A DNA stretch of 64,000 nt. It comes from Sphingomicrobium sp. Lineage in GTDB: Bacteria > Pseudomonadota > Alphaproteobacteria > Sphingomonadales > Sphingomonadaceae. The notes under the pieces are model-generated. The model saw only the letters and a list, made by a program, of their open reading frames with translations. It was not told the origin of the DNA and did not search any database. The stretch spans positions 26,214-90,213 of the forward strand of contig JAUJOV010000004.1 in NCBI GenBank assembly GCA_030447545.1, in the 5' to 3' direction. Shown here one piece after another: positions 22,491 to 32,319 of the stretch (its first letter is position 1; each line of letters starts with the position of its first letter). Made by a program: the position numbers and the translations under genes.

Positions 22491-23240
22491 CCGGAGGCCC
22501 AGGCACTAGAAAGAAACGAACCCAGTCCCAGCTGCGCTCGTCCTGCGCGACCTTTTCGAGGGCGACCATCGTCGAATAGCGTCCCTTGGTAACCAGTCGG
22601 TCATAGAGGCCGTTGGGCACCAGCCCGCCGAGGATGGCGTCTGGAACCGCCGTGACGACTCCGCTCGACAGGCGCCCGCGCCAGGAGCGCTCCGATTGCG
22701 CCAGCACTTTTGTAAGCGGGATATTTCGAGAAGTAGTTCACCGCCTTGCCGACCGCGGGCTTGCTGCAGTCGTCGATGACGATGATCCCGGCGACCTTGA
22801 TCATCAGGTTGGCGTAGAACAGGTCGATCAGCGTGTGATCGAACGTGTGCCAGCCGTGGATGAACACGAAGTCGAAGGTCCCGCGCCGCTCCTTGGCGAG
22901 GCGCGGAAGCGCGAATTCGGACCCCTATTCGATCAGTTCGACGAAATCGATGCCCTCCCGCCTCAAATTCTCCAGGCCGATGCCACGCCAGGTCGTGTTC
23001 TGGAACGGATCGACGATGACGTGATGGGCGCCCTCGCGGCCCTTGAGCGCGCCGCAGATGTGCAGCGCCGACAGCCCGTAGGCGCAGCCCACTTCGGCGG
23101 TTCGCAGAATCTACGGCCTGCTCGAGATGAGGTCGGAGATGAACCTGCCCTCGAGCCGGTCGATGTTGGCACGCAGCGGATATGCGTTGCCCTCCCGATC
23201 GTGGACGGGTCGGTTTGGTATATTTGATCGAGAACTTCGC
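22447..23240 (-). CDS. Class I SAM-dependent methyltransferase (Methyltransf_24-like), frameshifted
   Basis: Reconstructed MSEVLDQIYQTDPSTIGREGNAYPLRANIDRLEGRFISDLISSRP..RTAEVGCAYGLSALHICGAL..; FDFVFIHGWHTFDHTLIDLFYANLMIKVAGIIVIDD across three frames. Confidence 0.7.
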
Positions 23241-23249
23241 TCATTTCGC

Positions 23250-24143
23250 GCACTCCGTGCTCCCGCCCGACGAAAGGAAGTGTTCCGCCTGAAGTCCGGG
23301 CTGACGAACGGCGGTTCAAGTGAATATCCCACCGCAGCGAAGAAGCGGATCATCTCGGGGAAGGCGCGCTGGACGAACTCGGCCTCTTGGCCGTAATTCG
23401 CGGCCCACTCATCGAGATAGCCTTTGTTGTGGTCGCTGATTGTCTCCTCGAGCGGGGCGGGGCGCACGCCCGCAAGCGCGAAGACCCGGTCGAACCAGGC
23501 GCGTTGATCGCCGACGATGTCCTCGTAGCGGAGGACCAGCGCATTCTCGAGCGGCGCTGCGTCCACCAGCCTGCGGTACCCAACGTAGCAGTGGAGCAGA
23601 AGCTCCGGGACCGTGGCCCTCGATAGCTTCCGGGTGGCGAGTGCAACGCAGGCGGGGTGGCGCAGGATGAACAGGAACCGCGCCTCTGGGAAAACGTGCC
23701 GAAGAAAGGGGTAGCGAACCAAGTTGGAAGGCGATTTCTCGAGAAGAATCTGCTTACCCAAGTCGTAATACGCGCCCCACTCGCGCAGGAGCGTCGCGGT
23801 CTGCTCCTCGCTCCAGGTGGGGATCAGGTCGTCGAGCGAGGATTTAAGATCGAGGGCGAGCAGACCCGGGCCCGCCGAACTCGCGAGCGGTCGGGAACAA
23901 GGATTGCAGATGCTGCCCCTCATCCTCGTGCACGCCCGTGTCGCTAAAGCCGCTCATATCGGGATGTTGTGCGAGCGCCCGATGAACTATCGACGTTCCG
24001 CTGCGGTGAAGGCCGCCGATGAAGAGGAAGCGGTCGCTGGTAATCGCCGGAGGTTCAGCCAGCGGCGCGGGCCTGCGAGCGTCCTTGACGGCACGCGCCA
24101 GGCTCCAGGCAACGCGCTGCACGTTGCAGATCGTCGCCGGCAC
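23250..24143 (-). CDS. Sulfotransferase family protein (frameshift ~23870)
   Basis: DRFLFIGGLHRSGTSIVHRALAQHP (5'-PSB-like) plus LEKSPSNLVRYPFLRHVFPEARFLFILRHPACVAL (3'-PB-like). Confidence 0.8.
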
Positions 24144-24149
24144 CGATTT

Positions 24150-24595
24150 CGCCGCGTGGGGCGCGCCGTACCTGCGCCTCTACTATCAAGTCGCCGTGTC
24201 CCCACGTCGTTCGCAAGCGCGCCTATCTCAGCCGCACTTCGCACCTGCTCGAGCTGTTCGGACCCGCGTGGGGCACCCAGGGCTATGTGATCACACGCGA
24301 GGCGGCCGAGACGCTGGTGCCCTTCTGCCGATCGGTCACGCGACCGGTGGACGACCAGCTCGACCGCTTCTGGGAGCACGGCATCCCCAGTCTGTGCCTG
24401 TTCCCTTTCCCGCTCATCGAGGAGGCGCGCCCCTCGATGATCGGCAACGACCGCTTCGTCGCGACCGAAACCTCATTGAAGCGCAAGGCGCTGCTGCTGC
24501 GCGAGCTCTCCGGCCGCCGCCTCGCCATTCTGCGCCGCCGGCGCCACCGGCAGGACTGGACGGCCGTGCGGTTTGCCGGGGCGACGGGCGGCTAG
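24150..24595 (+). pseudogene. Truncated glycosyltransferase family 25 remnant (C-terminal part only)
   Basis: VRKRAYLSRTSHLLELFGPAWGTQGYVITREAAETLVPFCRSVTRPVDDQLDRFWEHGIPSLCLFPFPLIEE; no N-terminal half and a frame break. Confidence 0.6.
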
Positions 24596-25426
24596 AGCAA
24601 CCAGCCCGCGAACCGCTGGCCGGTGAAGCCTCTCAGCCGGGCAACCTCGTCGACGAAGTGGGCCGCGATCGCCGAGCGGTCCGCGGCATCGAGCGTCGGT
24701 TTTTCGATCGGGCACGACAGCAGCCGCCTGGCGCCACCCGCCGGCAAGCTGCCGGCCCGAGGTCGTTGCGGGCAGGAGGCGTTTCACCGCCCTGTAGGCC
24801 GCCTGCAATGCGCGGCCCGTCGCAGTGAACTCGCGCTTGCCCTGCGAGCGGTGGAACCTGCGGCTGAAGACGTCGGAGTCGAATGCCTCGTTTACGCCGA
24901 GGAAGCGGTAGATTTCGCGCATGCACTCTCTCGGCCGGACCGCCAGCTCGTCATAATCGACGACCAGGATCTGCGACTTGTCGTAATGCTGCAGATATTG
25001 CGAGATTTGCGTCCAGTAACGGCTGCGGTGGTAGAACGGGGCCTCAGGGTCGAGCAGCGCCTCGCGCACCCCGAGCTTCGTCCGACCGGTCTGCCGCGCG
25101 TGCACATTTTCCGAGAGCATCCGGTCGACGGGATCGCGCACGACGTAGATCAGCTTCGCCTCGGGGATGAGCGAATGCATCCGCTCGGGAACTCCCTTGA
25201 ACAGCGGAAAGGCGGTGTAGTTGGGCGAGGATTCGCCCCTCAGCGGCGCGTCGGAAGGAAATTGGGAGCGATACCAGTCGAGGCCGCGCCGCCACTGCTT
25301 CTCGGCGACGAAGAAATCGAGTTCCTTCGTCTCCGACATGCAGATATCCGGATGCGCATCGAGATATTGGTGCAGGCTGGACGTCGCGCATTTCTGCGCA
25401 CCCACGACGATCAGGTTCGGCAGCAT
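24593..25426 (-). CDS. Sulfotransferase domain protein (frameshift ~24740)
   Basis: LPNLIVVGAQKCATSSLHQYLDAHPDICMSETKELDFF; PEAKLIYVVRDPVDRMLSENVHA; HYDKSQILVVDYDEL. Confidence 0.88.
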
Positions 25427-25498
25427 CGGCCTGTCTGCCAGCTCACCGGCCCCCAGGCCCAATCGGTCACATGAACTTGAATTCTCCTCTCGCGGGAT

Positions 25499-25574
25499 TG
25501 GTGGGCGGTGACGGGCTCGAACCGCCGACCCTCTCGGTGTAAACGAGATGCTCTACCAGCTGAGCTAACCGCCC
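25499..25574 (-). tRNA. tRNA-Val (anticodon TAC), CCA encoded
   Basis: GGGCGGTTAGCTCAGCTGGTAGAGCATCTCGTTTACACCGAGAGGGTCGGCGGTTCGAGCCCGTCACCGCCCACCA on minus strand; full cloverleaf. Confidence 0.97.
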
Positions 25575-25647
25575 TCATGCGCCGCGGCGCCGCCCAGCCG
25601 TGCCATGGCGAGCGCCCGCGTGCAAGGCGGCGGGCGAGCGCTCCTTT

Positions 25648-26235
25648 TCAGCGCTTGCCCATGCTCCGGATCGCCTGCTCGACCAGCGGCTCGTCGGCTG
25701 CCGCGTCGTGGCGCTGCGCGATCAGCCGGGCTGCGGCGTCGCGCGCCGCATTGACGGCCGTCGCCCGCAGCTGCTCGACGGCCGAGCGCTCTTCCGCCGC
25801 GATCTTCTCCTCGGCCATGCGCTGGCGGCGTTCGACCAGTGCCTCGGCATTGTCCCGCGCCCGCACCAGGATTGCGTTCGCTTCGTGCCGCGCGCGCTCG
25901 ACGATGGCCGCCGCCTCGGCCTCCGCGGCTGCGGACTTGGCCGCATATTCGGCCTTCAGCGCCTCGGCGTCCTTGCGCAGCGCCTCGGCCTCGGCAAGCT
26001 GGCTCTTGATCACGGCGATCTTCGCGTCGAGCGCCTTGCCGATGGCCGCGGGCACGCGCTTCCAGACGATCAGGGCGATCACCAGGATCATCGCCAGCGA
26101 GATCGCCATCGGCGCGGTCAGGAATCCGAACGCGGTGGGCTGGGCGTGATCGCCGGCGGGCTCGTGCCCTACGGTCGCGACGGCCTCGGGATGCTCGGCC
26201 GCCTGGCCGGGCTCGACGGGATGCGGATTAGCCAT
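25648..26235 (-). CDS. atpF: F0F1 ATP synthase subunit B
   Basis: Single TM then charged helix AAIGKALDAKIAVIKSQLAEAEALRKDAEALKAEYAAKS; operon context. Confidence 0.9.
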   Translation of the reverse strand: MANPHPVEPGQAAEHPEAVATVGHEPAGDHAQPTAFGFLTAPMAISLAMILVIALIVWKRVPAAIGKALDAKIAVIKSQLAEAEALRKDAEALKAEYAAKSAAAEAEAAAIVERARHEANAILVRARDNAEALVERRQRMAEEKIAAEERSAVEQLRATAVNAARDAAARLIAQRHDAAADEPLVEQAIRSMGKR

Positions 26236-26719
26236 GGAGCGCCGCCTTGACCATCGGCTCGGCCTCGCGCGACTCGATTCGCTTGCCGGTGAGCTTTGCC
26301 ACCAGCTCGCTCACCGCTTCGGCCGCAACGGGTTCGAGCTCGCGGCGGGCCTGCTCGGCCGAAGTGCGGATGCGCGCCTCGGCTTCGGCGAGCCGCGCGA
26401 CGAGCTCGTCGTCGATCGCCTTGAGGCGCTGCTCGGCCTCGCGCCCGCCCTGCTGCTTGGCTTCCTGGGCAAGCCTCATGGCCTCGCTCCGGCTCGCGTC
26501 GATCCGCTCGCGCCAGGCGGCTTCGGCGCTTTCCGCTTCCTCCCGCGCGCGCTGCGCGGCGGCGAGGTCCTCCCCGATCTTCCGGTCGCGCGAGTCGACC
26601 ACCGACTGGATCTTCGACACCATCCCGCGACCGATCGCGAAATAGATGATGCCGAACACCAGCAGCAGCCAGAACAGCTGCGAGAAGAAGATGTAGGGGA
26701 GTTGCTCGATCTGAGGCAT
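26228..26719 (-). CDS. F0F1 ATP synthase subunit B'
   Basis: MPQIEQLPYIFFSQLFWLLLVFGIIYFAIGRGMVSKIQSVVDSRDRKI. Confidence 0.92.
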   Translation of the reverse strand: MPQIEQLPYIFFSQLFWLLLVFGIIYFAIGRGMVSKIQSVVDSRDRKIGEDLAAAQRAREEAESAEAAWRERIDASRSEAMRLAQEAKQQGGREAEQRLKAIDDELVARLAEAEARIRTSAEQARRELEPVAAEAVSELVAKLTGKRIESREAEPMVKAALHG

Positions 26720-26766
26720 TTGCCCTGTCCGTCAGCCGGCGGGTGCCCGCCGGTCGCGCGCAAGAA

Positions 26767-26994
26767 TCAACGCGCGTAGAGGATGATCATCGCGACCGCG
26801 AACGCGATCAGGCCGAGCAGCTCGGCGGCGGCGAAGCCGATGAACAGCCGGCCCTGCTGGCTGTCGGCGGCGGCCGGGTTGCGAAGCGCGCTCTCGAGGA
26901 ACGAGCCGAACACATTGCCCACGCCGACTGCGGCAGCGCCCACGCCGATTGCGGCAAGGCCCGCGCCGATCACCTGTGCGGAAGCGAAATCCAT
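26767..26994 (-). CDS. atpE: F0F1 ATP synthase subunit C
   Basis: AQVIGAGLAAIGVGAAAVGVGNVFGSFLESALRNPAAADSQQGRLFIGFAAAELLGLIAF. Confidence 0.97.
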   Translation of the reverse strand: MDFASAQVIGAGLAAIGVGAAAVGVGNVFGSFLESALRNPAAADSQQGRLFIGFAAAELLGLIAFAVAMIILYAR

Positions 26995-27016
26995 CTGAAA
27001 CTCCTCTTGGGTAAGA

Positions 27017-27796
27017 CTAGTGAAGGTTTACTGCGTCGTTGAGGTACAGCGTCGTCAGAAGCGCGAACACATAGGCCTGGATGGCGCTGACCAGCAGCTC
27101 GAGCGCGCTCACGCCGATGATGAACAGGAAGCTGAGGATCCCGACGCCCCAGCCCATCGGGCCGCTGTTGAAGCCGTTCACGACGAAGCTTCCGAACACT
27201 TCCATGAGGATGTGCCCGGCGATCATCGCGACGAACAGCCGAAGCCCGAGGCTGAAGGGCCGCACCATGAACGAGATGAACTCGATCGCGGCGATCAGCG
27301 GCACCATGATCTTGGGCGTGCCGTGCGGGATGAACAGCGAGAAGAAGTGAAGCTTGTGGCGCGCGAAGCCGACGATCAGCACGATCGAGAAGCTCATCAC
27401 CGCAAGCACGCCGGTGATGCTGAAATGGCTGGTGGTGGTGAACTGGTGCATGCCCGGAATGATCGCCAGCGGCATCAGGCCCAGAAGGTTGGCGACCAGG
27501 ATGAACATGAACAGCGAGAAGATGAAGGGCATGAACTTGCGGCCTTCGGGACCGATGTTCACGCGCACCAGATCGTCGATGAAGCCGGTAACGCCCTCGA
27601 CCGCCATCTGCCAGCGGTCGGGGACCAGCTGGCGCTTCATTCCCGTCGCCATGAAGCCGAAGATCAGCGCAAGCGTGATCAGCAGCCACAGCGAGCTGTT
27701 GGTGAAGCTGATGTCGTAACCGGCGACGTTCAGCGGGAGCAAAGGCTCCACGGTGAACTGGTGCATCGGGTCGATCTTGCCTTCTTCAGCGGCCAC
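27017..27796 (-). CDS. atpB: F0F1 ATP synthase subunit A
   Basis: MHQFTVEPLLPLNVAGYDISFTNSSLWLLITL...LSLGLRLFVAMIAGHILMEVFG. Confidence 0.97.
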   Translation of the reverse strand: MAAEEGKIDPMHQFTVEPLLPLNVAGYDISFTNSSLWLLITLALIFGFMATGMKRQLVPDRWQMAVEGVTGFIDDLVRVNIGPEGRKFMPFIFSLFMFILVANLLGLMPLAIIPGMHQFTTTSHFSITGVLAVMSFSIVLIVGFARHKLHFFSLFIPHGTPKIMVPLIAAIEFISFMVRPFSLGLRLFVAMIAGHILMEVFGSFVVNGFNSGPMGWGVGILSFLFIIGVSALELLVSAIQAYVFALLTTLYLNDAVNLH

Positions 27797-27812
27797 GCAG
27801 CTTTGTACCTTC

Positions 27813-28148
27813 TTACGAGCTTGCCCCGGGACCGGAGCCCGGCGGCGTTTTCGAAACCCGCATGACGTTCACCACGCCGACGCCGAATCCGACGAACAGC
27901 AGCACCAGGAAGAACGCCGGAAAGGTCCCGAACAGAGTGTCGAGGCCCCATCCGATGATCCCGCCGCCCGCCGGAGCACCGATCAGGTGGCTGAACATCA
28001 GCTGCCAAACCCGATTGCCCGGGTAGAGCGCTGCCTTGCCGGTCCTTTTCGCTTCCGCCTGCTGCACCCGCTCGAGCCGCTGTTCGAGCGAATCGAGCCG
28101 TGTGTCTGGTGGAAGCTTCGGATCCTGCCCGGTCTCGTCCGTCGCCAT
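27813..28148 (-). CDS. ATP synthase-associated AtpI/AtpZ-like protein
   Basis: Two TM; LIGAPAGGGIIGWGLDTLFGTFPAFFLVLLFVGFGVGVVNVMR. Confidence 0.85.
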   Translation of the reverse strand: MATDETGQDPKLPPDTRLDSLEQRLERVQQAEAKRTGKAALYPGNRVWQLMFSHLIGAPAGGGIIGWGLDTLFGTFPAFFLVLLFVGFGVGVVNVMRVSKTPPGSGPGASS

Positions 28149-28314
28149 GACCTTCCCTCAAGCATCGCCCCGGCCTTGAAGCGGGCAAGCAAGGAACGAG
28201 GAACATGGCGGCGGCCGAGGCCGCCAAGGCGCCGCCCCTTTATGAACCGGCCTTCGGCAAGTCAACCGCCGCGCGGGAAGGGCGGGGGAGGTGGCTCGGG
28301 GCTGCTTCGGCCGG

Positions 28315-28701
28315 TCAGCCGCAATAATCGGGCTGCGGCGCGGGTTCGCCGGGGCGCCGCCTGCGCCACACGCCGTCGGCCAGCATATAGGCCTCGCCCA
28401 CCGCAAGCGCGGCGAGCAGCTCGCACCCCGTGGCGATGCCCGCGGCCTGAGTCGTTGCTCCGCGGCGGAGGGCAAGCGTCGAGTACAGCGCTCGCCTGCG
28501 GATGTTGATCGCCCCGACCTGCCGCTGGACCACGGCGGGCGGCGTGGACGCATAGCCCAGATAGCCGTCGAAGCGCTCGCCGACCTGGCCAGCGCGGCGG
28601 GCGGTCGCGAGCTCGGGATAGTTCTGCGCAACGGTCGGCGCCGCGGCGGTCCCGAGGCCGATCGCGACGCAACACGCAACAAGGCCCATGCGCATCGTCA
28701 T
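28315..28701 (-). CDS. YdbL family (DUF1318) periplasmic protein
   Basis: ATARRAGQVGERFDGYLGYASTPPAVVQRQVGAINIRRRALYSTLA; operon with YnbE/YdbH-like genes. Confidence 0.8.
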   Translation of the reverse strand: MTMRMGLVACCVAIGLGTAAAPTVAQNYPELATARRAGQVGERFDGYLGYASTPPAVVQRQVGAINIRRRALYSTLALRRGATTQAAGIATGCELLAALAVGEAYMLADGVWRRRRPGEPAPQPDYCG

Positions 28702-28931
28702 TGTCTGTTCCCCGGCGGCTGGGTCTGCGGGAAAGCGTCGGGGTTCTGCCGGATCAGGTCGCGCGCATCCTGCTGCAGCCGGACAAGCACTTCCTGAGTG
28801 ATGTCCACGTTGAGGTTGATCTCGATAGGCTTGTCGGGCGATTCGACGGTCACGCAGCTCGCCAGCGGCAGCGTGATCGCGGCCGCAAGCAGAGCGGCTC
28901 GCCTCGGGATGGTGCGGTGTGACATCTTCAT
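28698..28931 (-). CDS. YnbE family lipoprotein
   Basis: LASCVTVESPDKPIEINLNVDITQEVLVRLQQDARDLIRQNPDAFP. Confidence 0.88.
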   Translation of the reverse strand: MKMSHRTIPRRAALLAAAITLPLASCVTVESPDKPIEINLNVDITQEVLVRLQQDARDLIRQNPDAFPQTQPPGNRQ

Positions 28932-31900
28932 CTCTCGCTTGCAGTGGGGGGGTGGGTCGATGGCGTGACCTGTTCGGCCGGCGGTTGCGTCTGCGTCTGG
29001 TCGGCGTCTTTCTCGATCGTGCGAGTCTCGGTGACGATTCCCGGGGCGTCGATCGGGAAGGGCATCACGGGTGCGATCACGGCCGTCGGATCCCTGAAGC
29101 CCTTGGCGGTCTGGATCAGGGCGCGGAACGGACCCTTGATGTTGAGGTTGACCCGCAGCGGCACCTTCCGGAGCGCGTTGCGGACCAGCCCGGAGATGAA
29201 TCCGCCTTTTCTGGCGCCGAGCGAAAGGTCGCTGATCGTAAAGCGGGTCGCGAACTCGCCGGCGAGGTCGCCGTCGAGGCGAATGATCATCGAGCGGTAG
29301 TGGATGTCGCTGAGCAGGTCGAACGCGATTCCGGCCGCGAGTCCGGCCTTGGGTCTGGGGCCGGTGTAGGCGAAGTGACCGCCGGGCAGGCGCGAATCCA
29401 GCCGTCCGCCGACGATTCGGCCGCCGCTTTCGTCGAAGATCATCGGCAGGACGCCGTCGAACGTGCCGGTGATCTCGAGGCCTTCGAACCCGAGGCTGTC
29501 GACGAACTGCTTGGCCTCGAAACCGATGAGCTGGAAGGTCAGCCGCTTGGCGCTCGGCCGGCCGAAGTTGAGGATCGTCTCCTGGAGGACCAGCTGGCCG
29601 CCCATGAACGGCCATGAGCCGCGCTCGACCTTCACCAGCTGGTTGCGCAGCAGCTGATAGCGGATCACCCCGTTCTCCACGGGGATTCCGGGGTTGATCG
29701 AGCGGACCGCGGCGACCTGGCCCGGAGCGGTCTCGAGGGCCAGCAGGTCGGTGAAGTGAACCGAGGTGCTAAGGCCCGTGACCGGCCCGAACGGCGCTGC
29801 CAGATCCATGTTCGCGGTCTGGAAATCGCCGGTCGAGGTGACGTTGCCCTTGCCGCTCCAGTTGATCCGTCCCTGGCCGCTGACCGTCCCTTGGACGAGG
29901 GCAATCACGCCTTCGGTGAGCCGCGTGATCTCCTCGGGCTGGAGGTTGGCGCCGAATGTAATGCCCGGCACGTCGAGGATCGCGCCGCCGGTGCCGCTTG
30001 CAAGGTCGTGGCGGATCGTCACGTCGCTGATCTTCACGCCGCTTTCCGGGTGGAACAGGGTCCCGCCCGCGCGGACATCCTTGCCGCCGATCCTGACCGA
30101 GAAATCATTGCTTCGAAGCGCGTAGAAGCGCGGCGGGTCCTCGCCCCGATCGGTCAGCGTCAGCGAGCCGTCGACGTTGAGATCGCCGCGCCTGAAATCC
30201 CATCGCCCGTCGGCCTCGCTGACCAGCAGCGGAATGTTGCCGATCGTCGAAGTCGCATCGGCGAACGTGCCGGTGATGCCGCGGCCGCTGAAGGTCCCCT
30301 GCAGCCGGTCGGCATTGAAGGCGACGGGCGCGTCGGGGTCGCCGAGGCGCAGGCCCATGTCGGTGAACGCGAAGTCCTTGCCCACAAACCGGGCGGTGTC
30401 GGCCCTGACGCCGAGCGGCGATTTCCCAAGCCGGCCGTCGAGGCTGAGGTTGTTGGTCGTCGCCGCCATCCGGAGCTCGCCGCCCGGGCCCTGCGACACG
30501 ATCGCCGGGCCGATCGGGCAGAGCGGCAGGCGGGTCGGACCGAACTGGAACTCGCCCATCTGGAAGAAGCGCCAGCTCGCGACGACGCAGCTCTGGCCGA
30601 CCGTGAAGCGGCCGCCGGCGCCCAATCGGCCGTTGAGCGGCAGCCTGAGCCCGGCCACGCGGCCGTCGGGGAACGGGGCGTCGAGCAAGGCGACGGTGTC
30701 GAACTCGGTCGCTCCGCCGGCCGTTGCGCTGAAGCGGATCGGGGCGAGCGCGAGACGCGACTCGCCCGCGCTATAGGGGGCGATCCGTGCGACGCCGTTC
30801 AGCGGGCCGCCCGGCCGCGGCTGGCGAAGCAGCACCTGCCCGGTCGGCAGCCCGCCGCCGGCCATCTGGATAAGGCCGTCGATGCGCAGGCGCCCGGATG
30901 GCCAGTAATAGGTCACACCCTCGCCCCCCGACACTCGCGCGCGAGCTCCCGCGTCGGTGCGCACGTTGGCGCTTTCGATGCGGGCCGCGCCGCCACCGGG
31001 GAAGTTGACGATCCGGATGTCGCCCGCAGCGTCGAATTTGCTCGCCGTCCGGTCGATCGCAGTGCCGATCGCGGTGGCGATCTGCCCCAGAGGCGTCCCC
31101 CGCGCTGCCGCAAGCGGCTCGGTGACGCCGGCGAGCACGCTTTTCGCCAGCCCCGCATCCTGGGCGGAATATTCGCCGATCATCGCCAGAGTGCCGGCTT
31201 CGGCCCCGAGCAGGTAGCGGCCCTGGACGCGCGTGCGCTCGGCGGACATCGGGCCGAGGCGCGAGCGTTGCGCGGCGGCGTCGATCGAGCCCGCCACCGT
31301 GTCGAGCGTGCCCTTGAAGTCGATGTTGCCGGTGAGGGCGGCGAGGCCGTTCGCCCCCGCCACCAGCCGCGGCGTGGCCATCTGTCCGCGGCCCTGGAAT
31401 CGCGTGAACGATTCGTTGAAGCGGCTGTTGAGGTCGAAGCGCGGTGAATCCATCTCGAAATTGCTCGCCGGGCAGGCGAACTGCTGCGCGACGAAAGGCC
31501 CGTCGACGTGCGGGCTGCGCGCGACCACTTCGATGTTCGTATGGGCGTGGAACGCGTGGGCGAAGCACCTGCCGAAGATCAGGTGCGGGCTCGATGCCGC
31601 AAGCACTCCCTTGAACCCGCCGGTGAGATTGCCCGCGCCGGCAAGCGAGAAGCCGAGCGGGCCCGCAGGCGTCTGGAGGCTGATGCTGGTGTCGGCGACG
31701 TCGATGACGATGTTGGGAAGCTCGAACGGCTTGTCGGTCGGGGGCGGGAGAAGCTTGCTGACCTCGCCCCAAACGACCCGGCCGTTCACCACCTTGCCTT
31801 CCAGCCGCACTCCGCGAGCGACGATCCGGTAGACCCGGACGCTTCCGGCCAGGGTCCAGCGCAGCTGGATCAGGGCATGGCGCGCGACGAGGTCCGGGTC

Positions 31901-32170
31901 CTTGGGATCGCCAATGACGAGGTTGCTGATCTGCTGGGTGCGCAGCCCGACCCGGTCGAGGTCATAGGTCGCCTGAACACCCCTCTGCTCGAACTGGCGC
32001 TGAAGCACCTCCCCGGCAATCGGGCGGCGCGCGATCCACAAGCCTGCGATGGCGAGCAGGAACAGCAGGATGAGCCCCAGCGCGGCAATCGCGGCAATGC
32101 GCTGCCAGCCGCGGCGCCGGACTATAACCGAATCACCGTCTTCATCCCCGCCTGGGCTCCGCCGTGCCAT
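28928..32170 (-). CDS. YdbH family AsmA-like intermembrane lipid-transport protein
   Basis: ~1080 aa, one N-terminal TM, repetitive beta-rich sequence, 4-bp overlap with YnbE. Confidence 0.82.
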   Translation of the reverse strand: MARRSPGGDEDGDSVIVRRRGWQRIAAIAALGLILLFLLAIAGLWIARRPIAGEVLQRQFEQRGVQATYDLDRVGLRTQQISNLVIGDPKDPDLVARHALIQLRWTLAGSVRVYRIVARGVRLEGKVVNGRVVWGEVSKLLPPPTDKPFELPNIVIDVADTSISLQTPAGPLGFSLAGAGNLTGGFKGVLAASSPHLIFGRCFAHAFHAHTNIEVVARSPHVDGPFVAQQFACPASNFEMDSPRFDLNSRFNESFTRFQGRGQMATPRLVAGANGLAALTGNIDFKGTLDTVAGSIDAAAQRSRLGPMSAERTRVQGRYLLGAEAGTLAMIGEYSAQDAGLAKSVLAGVTEPLAAARGTPLGQIATAIGTAIDRTASKFDAAGDIRIVNFPGGGAARIESANVRTDAGARARVSGGEGVTYYWPSGRLRIDGLIQMAGGGLPTGQVLLRQPRPGGPLNGVARIAPYSAGESRLALAPIRFSATAGGATEFDTVALLDAPFPDGRVAGLRLPLNGRLGAGGRFTVGQSCVVASWRFFQMGEFQFGPTRLPLCPIGPAIVSQGPGGELRMAATTNNLSLDGRLGKSPLGVRADTARFVGKDFAFTDMGLRLGDPDAPVAFNADRLQGTFSGRGITGTFADATSTIGNIPLLVSEADGRWDFRRGDLNVDGSLTLTDRGEDPPRFYALRSNDFSVRIGGKDVRAGGTLFHPESGVKISDVTIRHDLASGTGGAILDVPGITFGANLQPEEITRLTEGVIALVQGTVSGQGRINWSGKGNVTSTGDFQTANMDLAAPFGPVTGLSTSVHFTDLLALETAPGQVAAVRSINPGIPVENGVIRYQLLRNQLVKVERGSWPFMGGQLVLQETILNFGRPSAKRLTFQLIGFEAKQFVDSLGFEGLEITGTFDGVLPMIFDESGGRIVGGRLDSRLPGGHFAYTGPRPKAGLAAGIAFDLLSDIHYRSMIIRLDGDLAGEFATRFTISDLSLGARKGGFISGLVRNALRKVPLRVNLNIKGPFRALIQTAKGFRDPTAVIAPVMPFPIDAPGIVTETRTIEKDADQTQTQPPAEQVTPSTHPPTASER

Positions 32171-32319
32171 CAAGCTTAACAAACCCTCCCGTGGGGCCAC
32201 CGTTCCGTTGGCGGCATGAACTGCGGGTTAAGCCTGTTCTAGAGCAACACTTTCCAGATTGGCGAGCGCTCGTTAGTACTTGCCGGGCTCGGTGTCGGCT
32301 CGCTTCAACTGGGGGCGGC

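Noticed and set aside
29756-31447. 563-aa plus-strand ORF
   Set aside because: Opposite the YdbH-like gene, which has coherent protein sequence; composition is that of an antisense shadow frame.
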